DNA of 64,000 nucleotides, from contig NZ_BMQF01000002.1 of assembly GCF_014647975.1 (NCBI RefSeq), forward strand, positions 620,001-684,000, read 5' to 3'. Below are positions 42,091 through 51,477 of the stretch, piece after piece. The notes under the pieces were generated by a model that made no database searches, was not told the origin of the DNA, and worked only from the letters and a program-made list of their open reading frames with translations. Both the position numbers and the translations under genes were made by a program. The stretch is from Streptomyces fumigatiscleroticus. GTDB taxonomy: Bacteria > Actinomycetota > Actinomycetes > Streptomycetales > Streptomycetaceae. Within the stretch, counting starts at the first letter, position 1, and every line of letters begins with the position of its first letter.

Positions 42091-43527
42091 TCAGCCGGAG
42101 TTGTACCCCCAGCGGGCCTGCCCGTCCTTGCCCATGAAGCACTTCGCGGGCCGCCCGTCGGCGGTCGTCGCGGTGGCACCGACGGGTGAGCAGTACTGCC
42201 CGAACCCGACACCGGCGACGCCGCCGGAACCGCTGCCGCTACTGCCGCTGCCGCTACTGCCGCTGCCGCTGCCGCCCGAACCGCTGGAGGAACCACCGCT
42301 GGAGGAGCCTCCGCCGCTGGACGACCCTCCGCTGGTGCCGCCGCCTCCCGAGGCGCTGCCCCACCCGGGCTGCGGATCCGGCTTGGGCTTGGGCTTCGGC
42401 TTCGGCTTGGGCTTGGGAGTCGGACTCGGGGTCGGGGACGGGGACGGGCTGGGCTCGGAGCAGGGATCACCGGGACCGATCAGCCACAGGCCGACCCGCG
42501 TCGCGGTCGAGACCTCGGTGTCCGGTGCGGGCTGCTGCCGGCACACCTCCCAGGCGGTCAGGTCCAGGTCCGGCGACTCGTCGTCCAGCGGCTTGCCGGT
42601 GTGTGCGTGGTAGCGCCGTACGCGGTCGAGGCCGAGGTCGCTCAGGGCGCGCGAGGCGTCGTCGAACCGTTCCCCGACGAGATCCGGCATCAGCATCCGG
42701 CGGGGGCCGTTCCGCCAGGTCGGGCACTCCTCCTGCTCCGGCACCGCGTAGAGCGTCAGGCTCATGGCGGAGGGGTAGACCGTCTGGTCGCGGTAGGGGG
42801 TCTGGAAGCAGACCTGCCAGCCGTCATCGGTGAGCTCCACCGACCGGTGGGCGGAGGAGGCGTCGGCCACCGACATCGACTGCCAAGCGTCACGGCGGGC
42901 CTTGGCGACGGCCGTGGTGAGAGGGGTGCCGCTGAGATCGGGGACGACCAGGGTCCGACTCGCGGGCCTGTCCGCCACGACCGCCTTTCCGCCCTGGCCC
43001 GAGCCCGGGTCCGAGGCCACGTTCGACACCACACCGCTGACGAGCGTCACGGCGGCGAAGGACGCGAGGACAGGGTGCCGGCGCACCCACATGCCGAACC
43101 GCTTCCCGCGGCTCACCTGCAAAGTGGAGTCGGCGGGCAGCACCTCCCCCATGGCTATCAGGAGCTTTCCCTTCGGATCGAGCTTCGAGCCGTGCAGTCT
43201 GTGGGGCCTTCCGTCGACGAGGACATCGACGGAGGCCAACAGGCCGTGCGCGGGCCGGAGAATCCGCAGGGGCACGGGCACGCGAGTGGCCCGGGGCGAC
43301 CACAGGCTCTGAAGGAGAATCAGGTTCCGGTCGGTGAGGACGGCGTAGCCCCAGCCGTCGTGGTACATCGCCCGGACGACCTCATCGCGCCCGAGCTCGG
43401 CCAGCAGTACCGACGCGGCGCTCTCGTGCGGGACGGCGGTCTCGCCGGCGGCGGCCGTGGCGGTACGCGGGTCTGTCGCCAGGAGGCGCTGCCCGGCGGA
43501 TTCGGACGTGCGGGACGTGCGGGACAT
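42091..43527 (-). CDS. PASTA-domain membrane protein with Gly/Ser-rich tail
   Basis: The product is 478 aa. A cytosolic PH-like N-terminal domain (about 40-135: VLTDRNLILLQSLW, VDVLVDGRPHRLHGSK) is followed by a membrane helix at 151-170. Two PASTA-like regions follow (LVVPDLSGTPLTTAVAKAR; MLMPDLVGERFDDASRALSD), each with a cysteine pair. Then come a Pro-Ser/Pro-Lys repeat linker, a Gly-Ser tract and a short end with YCSPVGATA and KCFMGKDG. PASTA domains bind muropeptides. It may sense the cell wall, but has no kinase domain. Confidence 0.8.
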   Translation of the reverse strand: MSRTSRTSESAGQRLLATDPRTATAAAGETAVPHESAASVLLAELGRDEVVRAMYHDGWGYAVLTDRNLILLQSLWSPRATRVPVPLRILRPAHGLLASVDVLVDGRPHRLHGSKLDPKGKLLIAMGEVLPADSTLQVSRGKRFGMWVRRHPVLASFAAVTLVSGVVSNVASDPGSGQGGKAVVADRPASRTLVVPDLSGTPLTTAVAKARRDAWQSMSVADASSAHRSVELTDDGWQVCFQTPYRDQTVYPSAMSLTLYAVPEQEECPTWRNGPRRMLMPDLVGERFDDASRALSDLGLDRVRRYHAHTGKPLDDESPDLDLTAWEVCRQQPAPDTEVSTATRVGLWLIGPGDPCSEPSPSPSPTPSPTPKPKPKPKPKPKPDPQPGWGSASGGGGTSGGSSSGGGSSSGGSSSGSGGSGSGSSGSGSSGSGSGGVAGVGFGQYCSPVGATATTADGRPAKCFMGKDGQARWGYNSG

Positions 43528-43639
43528 GCGGGGATGTTAACCGGCCGCTGACCTGCGACGATCACCGGTACTGAAGGTCTTCCGGTCGCGGAGCGCTCCG
43601 ATTTCCGAGGCGCTCCGGTCCCCGCCCCGCGCCGAGCCG

Positions 43640-44053
43640 TCAGCCCACCTTCGGCTGGGTGAAGCGGATGCGGTTGCCGAAGGGGTCACGGAGGCCGCAG
43701 TCGATCCCGTACGGGCGCTCCGTGGGCTCCTCGGTGAACTCGACGCCGCGCTCCAGCAGCGTCTCGTACGTCTTGCGGCAGTCGTCCGTGTTGAAGATGA
43801 GCCAGCCGCCCATCGCCCCCTTGGTCACCAGCTCGCGCACCTGCTCCGCCGTCTCCTCCGACATCGCCGGAGCACCCGGCTTCTCCAGCAGGATCTGACG
43901 CTCGGGGTGCCCGGGAACACTGACGGTCAGCCAGCGCATGAAGCCCAAGTCGACGTCGGCGGCGACCTCCAGGCCGAGCTTGCCGACGTAGAACTCGATG
44001 GCTTGGTCCTGGTCGAGAACGTATATCTGCGACTGCGTGATGGCGTTGAACAT
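43640..44053 (-). CDS. VOC/glyoxalase superfamily protein
   Basis: The product is 137 aa from ATG 44053. Paired beta-alpha-beta-beta-beta modules are present: SQIYVLDQDQAIEFYVGKLGLEV in pieces, FMRWLTVSVP, WLIFNTDDCRKTYE, and GIDCGLRDPFGNRIRF with the conserved C-terminal metal or ligand position. It could be a small metal-dependent dioxygenase-like or antibiotic-binding protein. It is followed by an AraC-type gene, a frequent pairing. Confidence 0.88.
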   Translation of the reverse strand: MFNAITQSQIYVLDQDQAIEFYVGKLGLEVAADVDLGFMRWLTVSVPGHPERQILLEKPGAPAMSEETAEQVRELVTKGAMGGWLIFNTDDCRKTYETLLERGVEFTEEPTERPYGIDCGLRDPFGNRIRFTQPKVG

Positions 44054-44146
44054 GCGGATGACGCTAGTGGGCGGGCGACGCGGAAACTTATCCAAAACTG
44101 CTCAGCTGACAGCCGCTTCCACAACACCTCGAACCGCGCGCAGTCC

Positions 44147-44539
44147 TCAGCCGCTCGGCCGCGTCCACGCCATCGTGAAGCACGTGGGTACCCCCGCGGC
44201 CACCGCCTCCTTGCGGTAGGCCCTCGGCGACCGGCCGACGATGTCGCGGAACGTCCGGCTGAAGGTCCCCGGGCTCCCGAACCCGACCTCGAAGCAGATG
44301 TCCGTCACGCCGCGATCGGTCTCCCGCAACAGGAACATCGCCCGCTCGACACGGCGGCGCTGCAAGTAGCGGTGCGGAGTCTCACCGAACACGGCCCGGA
44401 AGGTCCGCGAGAAGTGCGCCTCCGACACATGCGCGATCCGCGCCAGCGCCGGCACGTCCAACGGCTGCGCGTAGGCCCGGTCCATGGCGTCCCGGGCCCG
44501 GAGCATCCGACGGTTGGTGTCTTCTGCGGCGCGGGTCAT
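44147..44539 (-). CDS. AraC-family DNA-binding protein, DNA-binding domain only
   Basis: The product is 130 aa from ATG 44539. Both AraC helix-turn-helix motifs are present: VPALARIAHVSEAHFSRTF and VTDICFEVGFGSPGTFSRTFRDIVG in pieces. There is no N-terminal sensor domain, so it may act constitutively or in response to level, like MarA/SoxS. It lies 93 bp upstream of the VOC gene on the same strand and is the last core-type gene before the defence-like island. Confidence 0.9.
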   Translation of the reverse strand: MTRAAEDTNRRMLRARDAMDRAYAQPLDVPALARIAHVSEAHFSRTFRAVFGETPHRYLQRRRVERAMFLLRETDRGVTDICFEVGFGSPGTFSRTFRDIVGRSPRAYRKEAVAAGVPTCFTMAWTRPSG

Positions 44540-44743
44540 GGGGCCATCACATCACGCCTGTCGCCGAGCGCTCAGACCACCGAGGAGCGAAAGTCCTGCG
44601 AACGTCCGCAGAAGGTAACGAGTCATCCCCTACTTCGAGGTTCAACTGCCTGTATGTCCCACCTTTGCAGTACCGTCACACTCACCGATCGAGCTGAAGG
44701 GCCGCCCCGTAAGCAGGCCCTGACCTGTGCATACGAGGAAGCA

Positions 44744-46297
44744 ATGCCCTACGAGCCCGGCACCGTCTGGCAGTACGACGTCCCCACTACTGGCAGCACG
44801 CACCTGCCTCCGGACGCCGGTTACGGCAAAGCTCTGACCAATCAGGGGTACGGCTTCGAGGTCGCTGTTGCCGACCTGATCGACAACTCCATCGACGCGG
44901 GGGCGGACAAGGTCGTCGTGCATTTCCTGCGCGACGCCGAGCGGATCCTCAGCCTGCTGATCATCGATAACGGCAAAGGCATGGACGACGCGGGGCTCGA
45001 CGCCGCGATGACAGTGGGGCGACGCCGCGACTACGGCGATGGCGCCCTCGGTATGTACGGCACGGGGCTCAAGGCCGCGTCTCTCTCCCATGCCTCATCA
45101 CTGACTGTTGTGAGCCGCACGAAGCGCAGCCGCGCGGCGGGCCGTCGCCTCACCGCGGAGGGCATCGAGGACGGCTTCCGTTGTGACACCGTCGATCCCC
45201 GCTACGCACAGGAACTCGTCGACCGGTACGACGGCATCATCGAGTGGCACGGCACGGTCGTACGGTGGGACGGAGTCCGAGCCTTCGACACCGTGGCACG
45301 CGGCCAGAGCGATCACTACCTCTCGAAAGCGATATCCCGGCTGGAGTCCCACCTCGGTCTCTACCTGCACCGATTCCTTCAGCGCGGCCTCATGCTCGAC
45401 ATCGCCGTCTGGGATGTGAGCACGGGTGAGAGCGCGCTGGGCGAGGAAGTGGACCACATCGCCGTGGAGGCTCTGGACCCCTTCGGGTACAAAGTGCCGG
45501 GCAAGGCGGGCTATCCGCGGGAGTTCACCGCTCCAGTGGAAGGTCTCGGTGACATCCGCCTGACGGCTCACATCTGGCCCGCCAAGTCCAAGCAGGCGGG
45601 CTTCCGCCAGATCGGTGCTCTCGCCGAGCGGCAGGGCTTCTACTTCTACCGGAACGACCGTCTCGTTCAGGCCGGCGGGTGGAACGGCCTCCGCAACCCT
45701 GAAGGACACCTCGTTCTGGCCCGTATCGCGGTCGATCTGCCGTCTCGCGGAAACAGCGTCCTCAGCCTGGATGTGAAGAAGGAGACCGTAACGGTGACGC
45801 CGGCCTTCACCCTCGGCGTCGAGAAAGCAGTGACCTCTGCCGGGCACACTTTCCACGACTACCTGAGCGACGCCGAGTCCGCCTACCGGGAGGGTTCAAG
45901 GCGGACGGAGATCGTTCGCAAGGCCGTCACCCCTCCCGGGAAAGGCCTGGACCCGAAGGTGAAGCGCGTCATCAAGGAAGAGCTCCCTGAGAAGCCCGGC
46001 GAGGAGCCAATCGCCTTCGCGTGGAGTGCTCTGCCCCATGACCGCTTCTTCGACCTGGACCGCGAGAACAACACCGTCCTCCTCAACAAGGCGTTCCGGG
46101 AGGATTTCAACGACGGCAGGCGCGGCGGAGCAAACGACGCACCGGTGACGAAGACGCTGCTCTACCTGCTTCTCGAGGACTGTTTCGGGCTGGGGCGCTG
46201 GGAACGCACCCGCCAGGACCGGGTGGACTACTGGAACACGATTCTGCTCGCGTCAGTGCAGGCGCAGCGTACGCGCCGTGAGCAGTCCCTCTCCTGA
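44744..46297 (+). CDS. MORC/MutL-like GHKL ATPase of the defence-like island
   Basis: The product is 517 aa from ATG 44744, with GAGGA five bases upstream. GHKL motifs are the N-box ADLIDNSIDAGA (Asn48), the ATP-lid Asp in IIDNGKGMD (Asp75) and MYGTGLKAASLS. The usual catalytic Glu four residues before Asn48 is Asp44, a conservative change. The rest forms an S5-like middle domain and a helical C-terminus, as in MutL/MORC ATPases, which clamp DNA. The Z1 gene follows 47 bp later. Predicted restriction-modification-like systems with MutL/MORC homologues have this composition. Confidence 0.85.
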   Translation: MPYEPGTVWQYDVPTTGSTHLPPDAGYGKALTNQGYGFEVAVADLIDNSIDAGADKVVVHFLRDAERILSLLIIDNGKGMDDAGLDAAMTVGRRRDYGDGALGMYGTGLKAASLSHASSLTVVSRTKRSRAAGRRLTAEGIEDGFRCDTVDPRYAQELVDRYDGIIEWHGTVVRWDGVRAFDTVARGQSDHYLSKAISRLESHLGLYLHRFLQRGLMLDIAVWDVSTGESALGEEVDHIAVEALDPFGYKVPGKAGYPREFTAPVEGLGDIRLTAHIWPAKSKQAGFRQIGALAERQGFYFYRNDRLVQAGGWNGLRNPEGHLVLARIAVDLPSRGNSVLSLDVKKETVTVTPAFTLGVEKAVTSAGHTFHDYLSDAESAYREGSRRTEIVRKAVTPPGKGLDPKVKRVIKEELPEKPGEEPIAFAWSALPHDRFFDLDRENNTVLLNKAFREDFNDGRRGGANDAPVTKTLLYLLLEDCFGLGRWERTRQDRVDYWNTILLASVQAQRTRREQSLS

Positions 46298-46344
46298 CGC
46301 CTGACCGCCTCCGTCACCGCCGACTTCGCCGATTGAGGACCCAC

Positions 46345-49338
46345 ATGAGCAACACCCCAGCGCACGTGCTCCTGGACATCCACACCTCTGCACTCGCGGG
46401 CATGGGCAGCACGCCCAAGCACTTCGCACGCTGGTCCGCACTGGCCGCCGACGAGGACCACCCCGACGCCGACCTGAGCGAGGAGCTGTTCCGGACCTAC
46501 CTCATCAACGGCGAGGAGGCGCTGACGACTCTCTGGAGCCGCCACCTCACGGCGTGGGACTTCGCGGAGGACCCTCAGTGGGCGATGGGCACGCCGGCCC
46601 GCACCGACGAACGGCGCGCGGTCGTGTACGACCGGCTCAAGTTCAGCGGTGATCTGCGAAAGGCTCTCGATGCCGCCATTCCCGTAGCGAAGATCCCAGG
46701 CGCGACGGTGATCACCCGCGAGTTCACCCCCTGGTACACGCCGGAACGCGCCGCCGCCCGCTCCTTCTACTGGGCCTCGTACGAACGGAAGCTCCGGGAG
46801 AAGGGCTGGTCCGACTCGGCGATCGCCAGCCTGGACGAGGCGAGCCGGTCTGTGGTCGAACGCCTCACCGACCCGGAGCAGCCGACAGCCCGCCAGGCGA
46901 AGGGACTGGTCGTCGGCTACGTGCAGTCCGGCAAAACGGCGAACTTCACAGGTGTCGCAGCCAAGGCGATCGACGTCGGCTACCGCCTGTTGATCGTACT
47001 GGGCGGCACCCTCAACCTCCTGCGCGCGCAGACCCAACGCCGCCTCGACATGGAGCTCATCGGCCAGGAGAACATCCTGCGTGGCGCCGATATCACTGAC
47101 CTGGATTCTCTGGTCGGCATCGACTACGTAGGCGACGACGAGGACTGGCCCGCGTTCGTCCGGCACGGGGGACGTCCGTCTGCACTCGGCGCTTTCGACA
47201 TCGAGCGTCTGACCACCCGCGACAACGACTACAAGAGCCTTGCTTCCGGGATCCGGGCTCTTGAGTTCGAGAAGCGTGCACCGACCCGGCCCCTGTACGA
47301 CCCTGCGAACCTCCACCACACTGCGGCCCGCATCCTGGTGGTGAAGAAGAACAAGGCCGTCCTCACCAAGCTGGTCAAGGACCTGAAGCAGATCCGCGGG
47401 CTGCTCGGGGAACTTCCTGCCCTGATCATCGATGACGAGTCCGACCAGGCCTCGGTGAATACCTCGGATCCCAAGAAATGGGAGCGCGGCAGCACCGAAC
47501 GCACGGCCATCAATGGCCTGATCTCCCAGCTTCTGCACCTGCTTCCGAGGGCGCAGTACGTCGGATACACGGCTACGCCCTTCGCCAACGTCTTCATTGA
47601 CCCTGGTGACGACGCGGACCTCTTCCCCAGCGACTTCCTGATTTCACTGCCCCGCCCTGCGGGATACATGGGTGTGCAGGACTTCCACGACCTGAACTCG
47701 CCGATTCCGCCGGCCGAACGCACCTACGCTAACTCGCAGGAGAAGGCGCATGTCCGAGGCATCTACGAGTCCACGGGCGACCGGCTGCAAGAAGCCATGG
47801 ACGCCTTTGTCCTGTCCGGCGCGCTGAAGCTGTACCGCGCTGACCGCGGCGTGTCTGACAAGCCGTACCGGCACCACACCATGCTCGTCCATGAGTCGGT
47901 GCGGCAGGACGACCACGCCGAGCTCGCGCTGCGTATCAACTCCATGTGGCACCAGGCGGGCTACAGCGCCACGGCCGGCCATGAACGTCTGGCAGCGCTC
48001 TGGACTACGGATTTCGCTCCGGTAAGTGAAGCGAGAGCGGCTGACCTCCCGCTCCCCGCCTCTTATGACGAACTGCGCCCCTACGTGAACCGGGCGAAAC
48101 AGCTCATAGGATCCGGGGGGCAGCCGGTCATCGTCGTGAACGGAGACAGCGACCGGTACTTCGACAGCCTGGACCTGGATTTCGACCGGACACCGCATGT
48201 CTGGAAGATTCTCGTTGGCGGCACCAAGCTGTCCCGCGGTTTCACCGTGGAGGGCCTGACCATCACCTACTACCGGCGCACGACTCAGCAAGCGGACACC
48301 TTGATGCAGATGGGGCGCTGGTTCGGGTTCCGACCTGGATACCGGGACCTGGTCCGGCTGTATATCGGCCGGGAGGAGCCCTTCGGGCGCGACAGGTGGG
48401 CAGACCTGTACGAAGCGTACGAGGCAATCTGCCGGGACGAGGAAGTCTTCCGCGAGCAGCTTTCCCAATATGCAGCCGTGGTCGACGGAAAGCCGCAGAT
48501 AACACCTATGGAGGTGCCTCCGCTCGTAGCGCAGCACCTGCCCTGGATCAGGCCTTCGGCTCGCAACAAGATGTTCAACGCAGAGCTTGTAGAGATCCGG
48601 TCCCCTGGGCGCCCCATCGAGCCCGCGTCGTACCCGCTGAACAGTACGGCCCTCAAGCGCAATACGGAACGCTGGCAGCCTCTGCTGAAGCACTTCGGTA
48701 CCGCGCCCGTATCATTCAGCAACCCGCCGGACGACTCCAGCTCGCTGACCCGTACCTTCGAGGCACTGACGGCAGTGGTCCCACACGCAGACCTTGTGAG
48801 CGTGCTCTCCCAGCTGGAGTGGGAGCGTCCCCGCTACTTCGATCCCCACCTGACCTATCTCAGGCAGCTCGATGGTTCGCTCGCCACGGTGGAGGACTGG
48901 CTGCTTATCTCCCCTCGCCTGGCCACAAACAAGCGGGTCGAAGCCAGCATCCTCGGCTCCGCCCCCCTGTCTCTGGTCCGCCGAAGCCGGCAGCCCGGGA
49001 AAACATCCTTCGGCCGCATCGCCAGCGTTGAGCACCGCACAGCGGCACAGCGCCTGATCAACGAAGCAGGGACGCCGCAGACAGCCCACCCGGGGCAACC
49101 CGCGGGCATTGGGCGTACGACTGGGGTCGTCCTGCTTTATCCGGTGGTGGAGGGCGGTAGCCACAGCGACGTGCAGGCCGCCGTTCGCAACGGATCAGCT
49201 GATCCTTCGAAGATCGTGATGGCCTTCACGCTGATTCCGCCGACTTCAGCTATCAGCTCGGATCGGCGCTTGGTGCGCTTCCGGGCCAAAGACTCGCGCT
49301 ACAGGCATGACGCCACTATTCCGGTCATTGCGGACTGA
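46345..49338 (+). CDS. Z1-domain superfamily-2 helicase-like ATPase
   Basis: The product is 997 aa from ATG 46345 (GAGGA upstream; ATG 46333 is less likely). Walker A is GYVQSGKTAN (191-200), Walker B IIDDESDQ (361-368) and motif III YTATPFANVF. The second lobe has GGTKLSRGFTVEG, and QMGRWFGFRPGY as motif VI. The Z1 domain is found almost only in mobile restriction-type systems beside MORC/MutL ATPases, methylases and Vsr nucleases. It probably moves or remodels DNA for the system. A 352-bp AT-richer gap separates it from the methylase. Confidence 0.9.
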   Translation: MSNTPAHVLLDIHTSALAGMGSTPKHFARWSALAADEDHPDADLSEELFRTYLINGEEALTTLWSRHLTAWDFAEDPQWAMGTPARTDERRAVVYDRLKFSGDLRKALDAAIPVAKIPGATVITREFTPWYTPERAAARSFYWASYERKLREKGWSDSAIASLDEASRSVVERLTDPEQPTARQAKGLVVGYVQSGKTANFTGVAAKAIDVGYRLLIVLGGTLNLLRAQTQRRLDMELIGQENILRGADITDLDSLVGIDYVGDDEDWPAFVRHGGRPSALGAFDIERLTTRDNDYKSLASGIRALEFEKRAPTRPLYDPANLHHTAARILVVKKNKAVLTKLVKDLKQIRGLLGELPALIIDDESDQASVNTSDPKKWERGSTERTAINGLISQLLHLLPRAQYVGYTATPFANVFIDPGDDADLFPSDFLISLPRPAGYMGVQDFHDLNSPIPPAERTYANSQEKAHVRGIYESTGDRLQEAMDAFVLSGALKLYRADRGVSDKPYRHHTMLVHESVRQDDHAELALRINSMWHQAGYSATAGHERLAALWTTDFAPVSEARAADLPLPASYDELRPYVNRAKQLIGSGGQPVIVVNGDSDRYFDSLDLDFDRTPHVWKILVGGTKLSRGFTVEGLTITYYRRTTQQADTLMQMGRWFGFRPGYRDLVRLYIGREEPFGRDRWADLYEAYEAICRDEEVFREQLSQYAAVVDGKPQITPMEVPPLVAQHLPWIRPSARNKMFNAELVEIRSPGRPIEPASYPLNSTALKRNTERWQPLLKHFGTAPVSFSNPPDDSSSLTRTFEALTAVVPHADLVSVLSQLEWERPRYFDPHLTYLRQLDGSLATVEDWLLISPRLATNKRVEASILGSAPLSLVRRSRQPGKTSFGRIASVEHRTAAQRLINEAGTPQTAHPGQPAGIGRTTGVVLLYPVVEGGSHSDVQAAVRNGSADPSKIVMAFTLIPPTSAISSDRRLVRFRAKDSRYRHDATIPVIAD

Positions 49339-49690
49339 AATGAATGATTCATCTCTTAGCTGACCGTCGTACGTAGCTGCTCCGCTCCCGACTCCTGTCG
49401 GCGCGGGGCCGGGCCGTGGAGTGGCTGTCGCACCGACGGACGGGGGCGTGGAGGTGTCACAGACAGTGACGGCAGCTCCGCCGCCCACTTGCTGTGCAGG
49501 CTTCAGTAGCCAGTGACGTATCATCGGCCGCTCGCATACGGGCGGCAGATAGATGCGAGTCGGCCCTCAGCAGTCTGCTTGCCGCAGAGGCGCAAGCACC
49601 CCTGGCGCAAGATGCGAGACTCTTGGTGGTGAGGAACAGGGCTTGATCATTGTTCTTCACCTTGATGTTGATCACCTCAGGAGGAACGGC
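49339..49690 (+). promoter_or_regulatory. 352-bp leader of the methylase gene
   Basis: This stretch is clearly richer in A/T than its surroundings and has no convincing gene. TGAATGATTCA near 49339-49352 is a short palindrome. TTGATCA occurs twice, at 49643-49649 and 49668-49674, 25 bp apart just ahead of the ribosome site AGGAGG, which suggests control of methylase expression separate from Z1. Confidence 0.45.
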
Positions 49691-51040
49691 ATGCCCCGCA
49701 GCGGCCTGGAGCGACCGCAGTTCGCCTCGCCATTGACCTCGATCGAGATTTGCGCGGGTGCCGGGGGGCAAGCCGTCGGACTGCATAACGCCGGTTTCGA
49801 TCACTGTGCTCTCGTTGAGTGGGACCCACATGCTACGGCTACCCTGCGGGCCAATGTAGGCGGTTGGCCCGGCTGGAACCAGGAAAAGGCTGACAGCATT
49901 CGCCCGATGGATGTCAAAGATTTTCTCGATTCCGATATAAGGAAAAACCTCGGCCTAGAGCAGGGAGAACTCGATTTGCTTGCCGGCGGGGTCCCGTGCC
50001 CGCCATTCTCTTTGGCCGGGCACAGGCTTGGCCCCGACGACGAGCGCGACCTTTTCCCGGCAGCACTCAAGATTGTCGAAGCCCTCAGGCCAAAAGCTGT
50101 AATGATCGAGAATGTCCGGGGCATTCTCGAACCCCCAGATGTTTTCATTGGCTACAGGAATTCAATTCTTGACACTTTGCGCGATCTCGGATACCTGGTT
50201 CCAGAGATCGACCAGGACCAATCGGCCATCGCGCAAGACGTAGCCATGCGGGCAGTTTGGCGCCGACTGGATGCGAGTTACTTCGGAGTTCCACAGCTTC
50301 GGCCGCGCGCGATTCTGGTAGCAATCCATGAGGACGCAGTAAGTTCAGGGAGTCCAGGATTTCAGTGGCCGACGAGGATTAAGGGCGGCGAAGTTACTGC
50401 ATTCGACGCACTCAGGGACAGCATGCTGGAGCGATGCAAGGAGTTCTGGGACAAGAACCGGCATGGCGAGCCCGCCAGGCCAGGAGAAACAACTGGCCAG
50501 ACCGTCTTCGAGACTTGGGAGGAGCGGATCAGCAAGGCCCTGGCAGCGGGCAAGACCGTCGCTCCCACTCTCGTGGGCGGCTCAAGGAAGCACGGCGGCG
50601 CCGATCTGGGGCCCACGCGAGCCAAGCGCGCCTGGAGGGATCTGGGGATCGACGGCATGGGAATCGCCAACGACCCGGGAAGCTGTGACCCTGAACGCGA
50701 TCTGTTCCGGCCAGACGGTCCAATGCTCACTGTTGCCCAGGCGGCAGCAATCCAGGGTTTCCCGGAGGACTGGAAATTCCAGGGACGGAAGACGGCACGT
50801 TACCGTCAGGTCGGGAACGCGTTCCCTCCCCCAGTAGCAGAGGCGGTCGGACGAGCTATTGCCGCGGTTCTACGCCCAGAACACCGCGAAGAGCTCATCG
50901 AGAACTACGAGATGGAACCGGTGGGGGCGACTCCCGCGGAAGGAATTCCGCAGCAGCTAGAAATTTCAGTCTCTGCGAACCTGAACCCCCTTACGCCGAG
51001 CCAGGACCGCCGCAGCGACTTCGTCGGCACAGGCGTCTGA
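49691..51040 (+). CDS. C5-cytosine DNA methyltransferase
   Basis: The product is 449 aa from ATG 49691, with AGGAGG seven bases upstream. All key motifs are present: I (EICAGAGGQAVGL), IV with catalytic Cys103 (GGVPCPPFS, Pro in place of the usual Gln after PC), VI (ENVRG, 140-144), VIII (QLRPRAILV) and X (RQVGNAFPPPV). The target-recognition region lies between about 260 and 370. It would mark host sites with 5-methylcytosine. It is notably AT-rich in its first half, a sign of transfer. It overlaps the Vsr gene tail-to-tail by 75 bp. Confidence 0.92.
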   Translation: MPRSGLERPQFASPLTSIEICAGAGGQAVGLHNAGFDHCALVEWDPHATATLRANVGGWPGWNQEKADSIRPMDVKDFLDSDIRKNLGLEQGELDLLAGGVPCPPFSLAGHRLGPDDERDLFPAALKIVEALRPKAVMIENVRGILEPPDVFIGYRNSILDTLRDLGYLVPEIDQDQSAIAQDVAMRAVWRRLDASYFGVPQLRPRAILVAIHEDAVSSGSPGFQWPTRIKGGEVTAFDALRDSMLERCKEFWDKNRHGEPARPGETTGQTVFETWEERISKALAAGKTVAPTLVGGSRKHGGADLGPTRAKRAWRDLGIDGMGIANDPGSCDPERDLFRPDGPMLTVAQAAAIQGFPEDWKFQGRKTARYRQVGNAFPPPVAEAVGRAIAAVLRPEHREELIENYEMEPVGATPAEGIPQQLEISVSANLNPLTPSQDRRSDFVGTGV

Positions 51041-51433
51041 CGGCTGGTGCTCCCAGAAACGGAGCACCAGCCACCCGGCTTCCCGCAGCCTTTCATCAGT
51101 ATCGCGGTCCCGCTTGACGTTACGGACGACCTTTTCTGACCAGTATCCGGAATTCGTCTTTGGCGGAACGTAGTGTTCAGGACAACCATGCCAGTAGCAG
51201 CCGTCAATGAACACCGCGACCTTCGCCGAGCGAAATACCATGTCAGCTGTCCGGCGAAGGTCTGGCAAGGGGCGGGACGCCACCCGGTACCGCAGCCCTT
51301 TGGCATGGACGAGACGCCGGATCAGGATTTCCGGCTTCGTGTCACGGCTGCGGATCGCCTGCATGTTGCGGCGACGTGCTGCGGACGAAGCCCAGGAACC
51401 TTCCGGGGCTTCCCATTCGGCATCGTGGGACAC
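50966..51433 (-). CDS. Vsr-type very-short-patch mismatch endonuclease
   Basis: The product is 155 aa. The Vsr fold is clear: MQAIRSRDTKPEILIRRL, the metal Asp in ADMVFRSAKVAVFIDG, WHGCPEHY, and LVLRFWEHQ at the end. Vsr nicks beside T:G mismatches that arise by deamination of 5-methylcytosine, and homologues serve as nucleases in MORC/Z1 systems. Its last 75 bp run antisense through the end of the methylase gene. It lies 44 bp downstream of the SNF2 gene and is probably the last gene of the minus operon. Confidence 0.92.
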   Translation of the reverse strand: MSHDAEWEAPEGSWASSAARRRNMQAIRSRDTKPEILIRRLVHAKGLRYRVASRPLPDLRRTADMVFRSAKVAVFIDGCYWHGCPEHYVPPKTNSGYWSEKVVRNVKRDRDTDERLREAGWLVLRFWEHQPSDACADEVAAAVLARRKGVQVRRD

Positions 51434-51477
51434 ACCGCAAAGGGTAGTCGCGTGAGGCCCGCGGCACGCGAGCAGCC

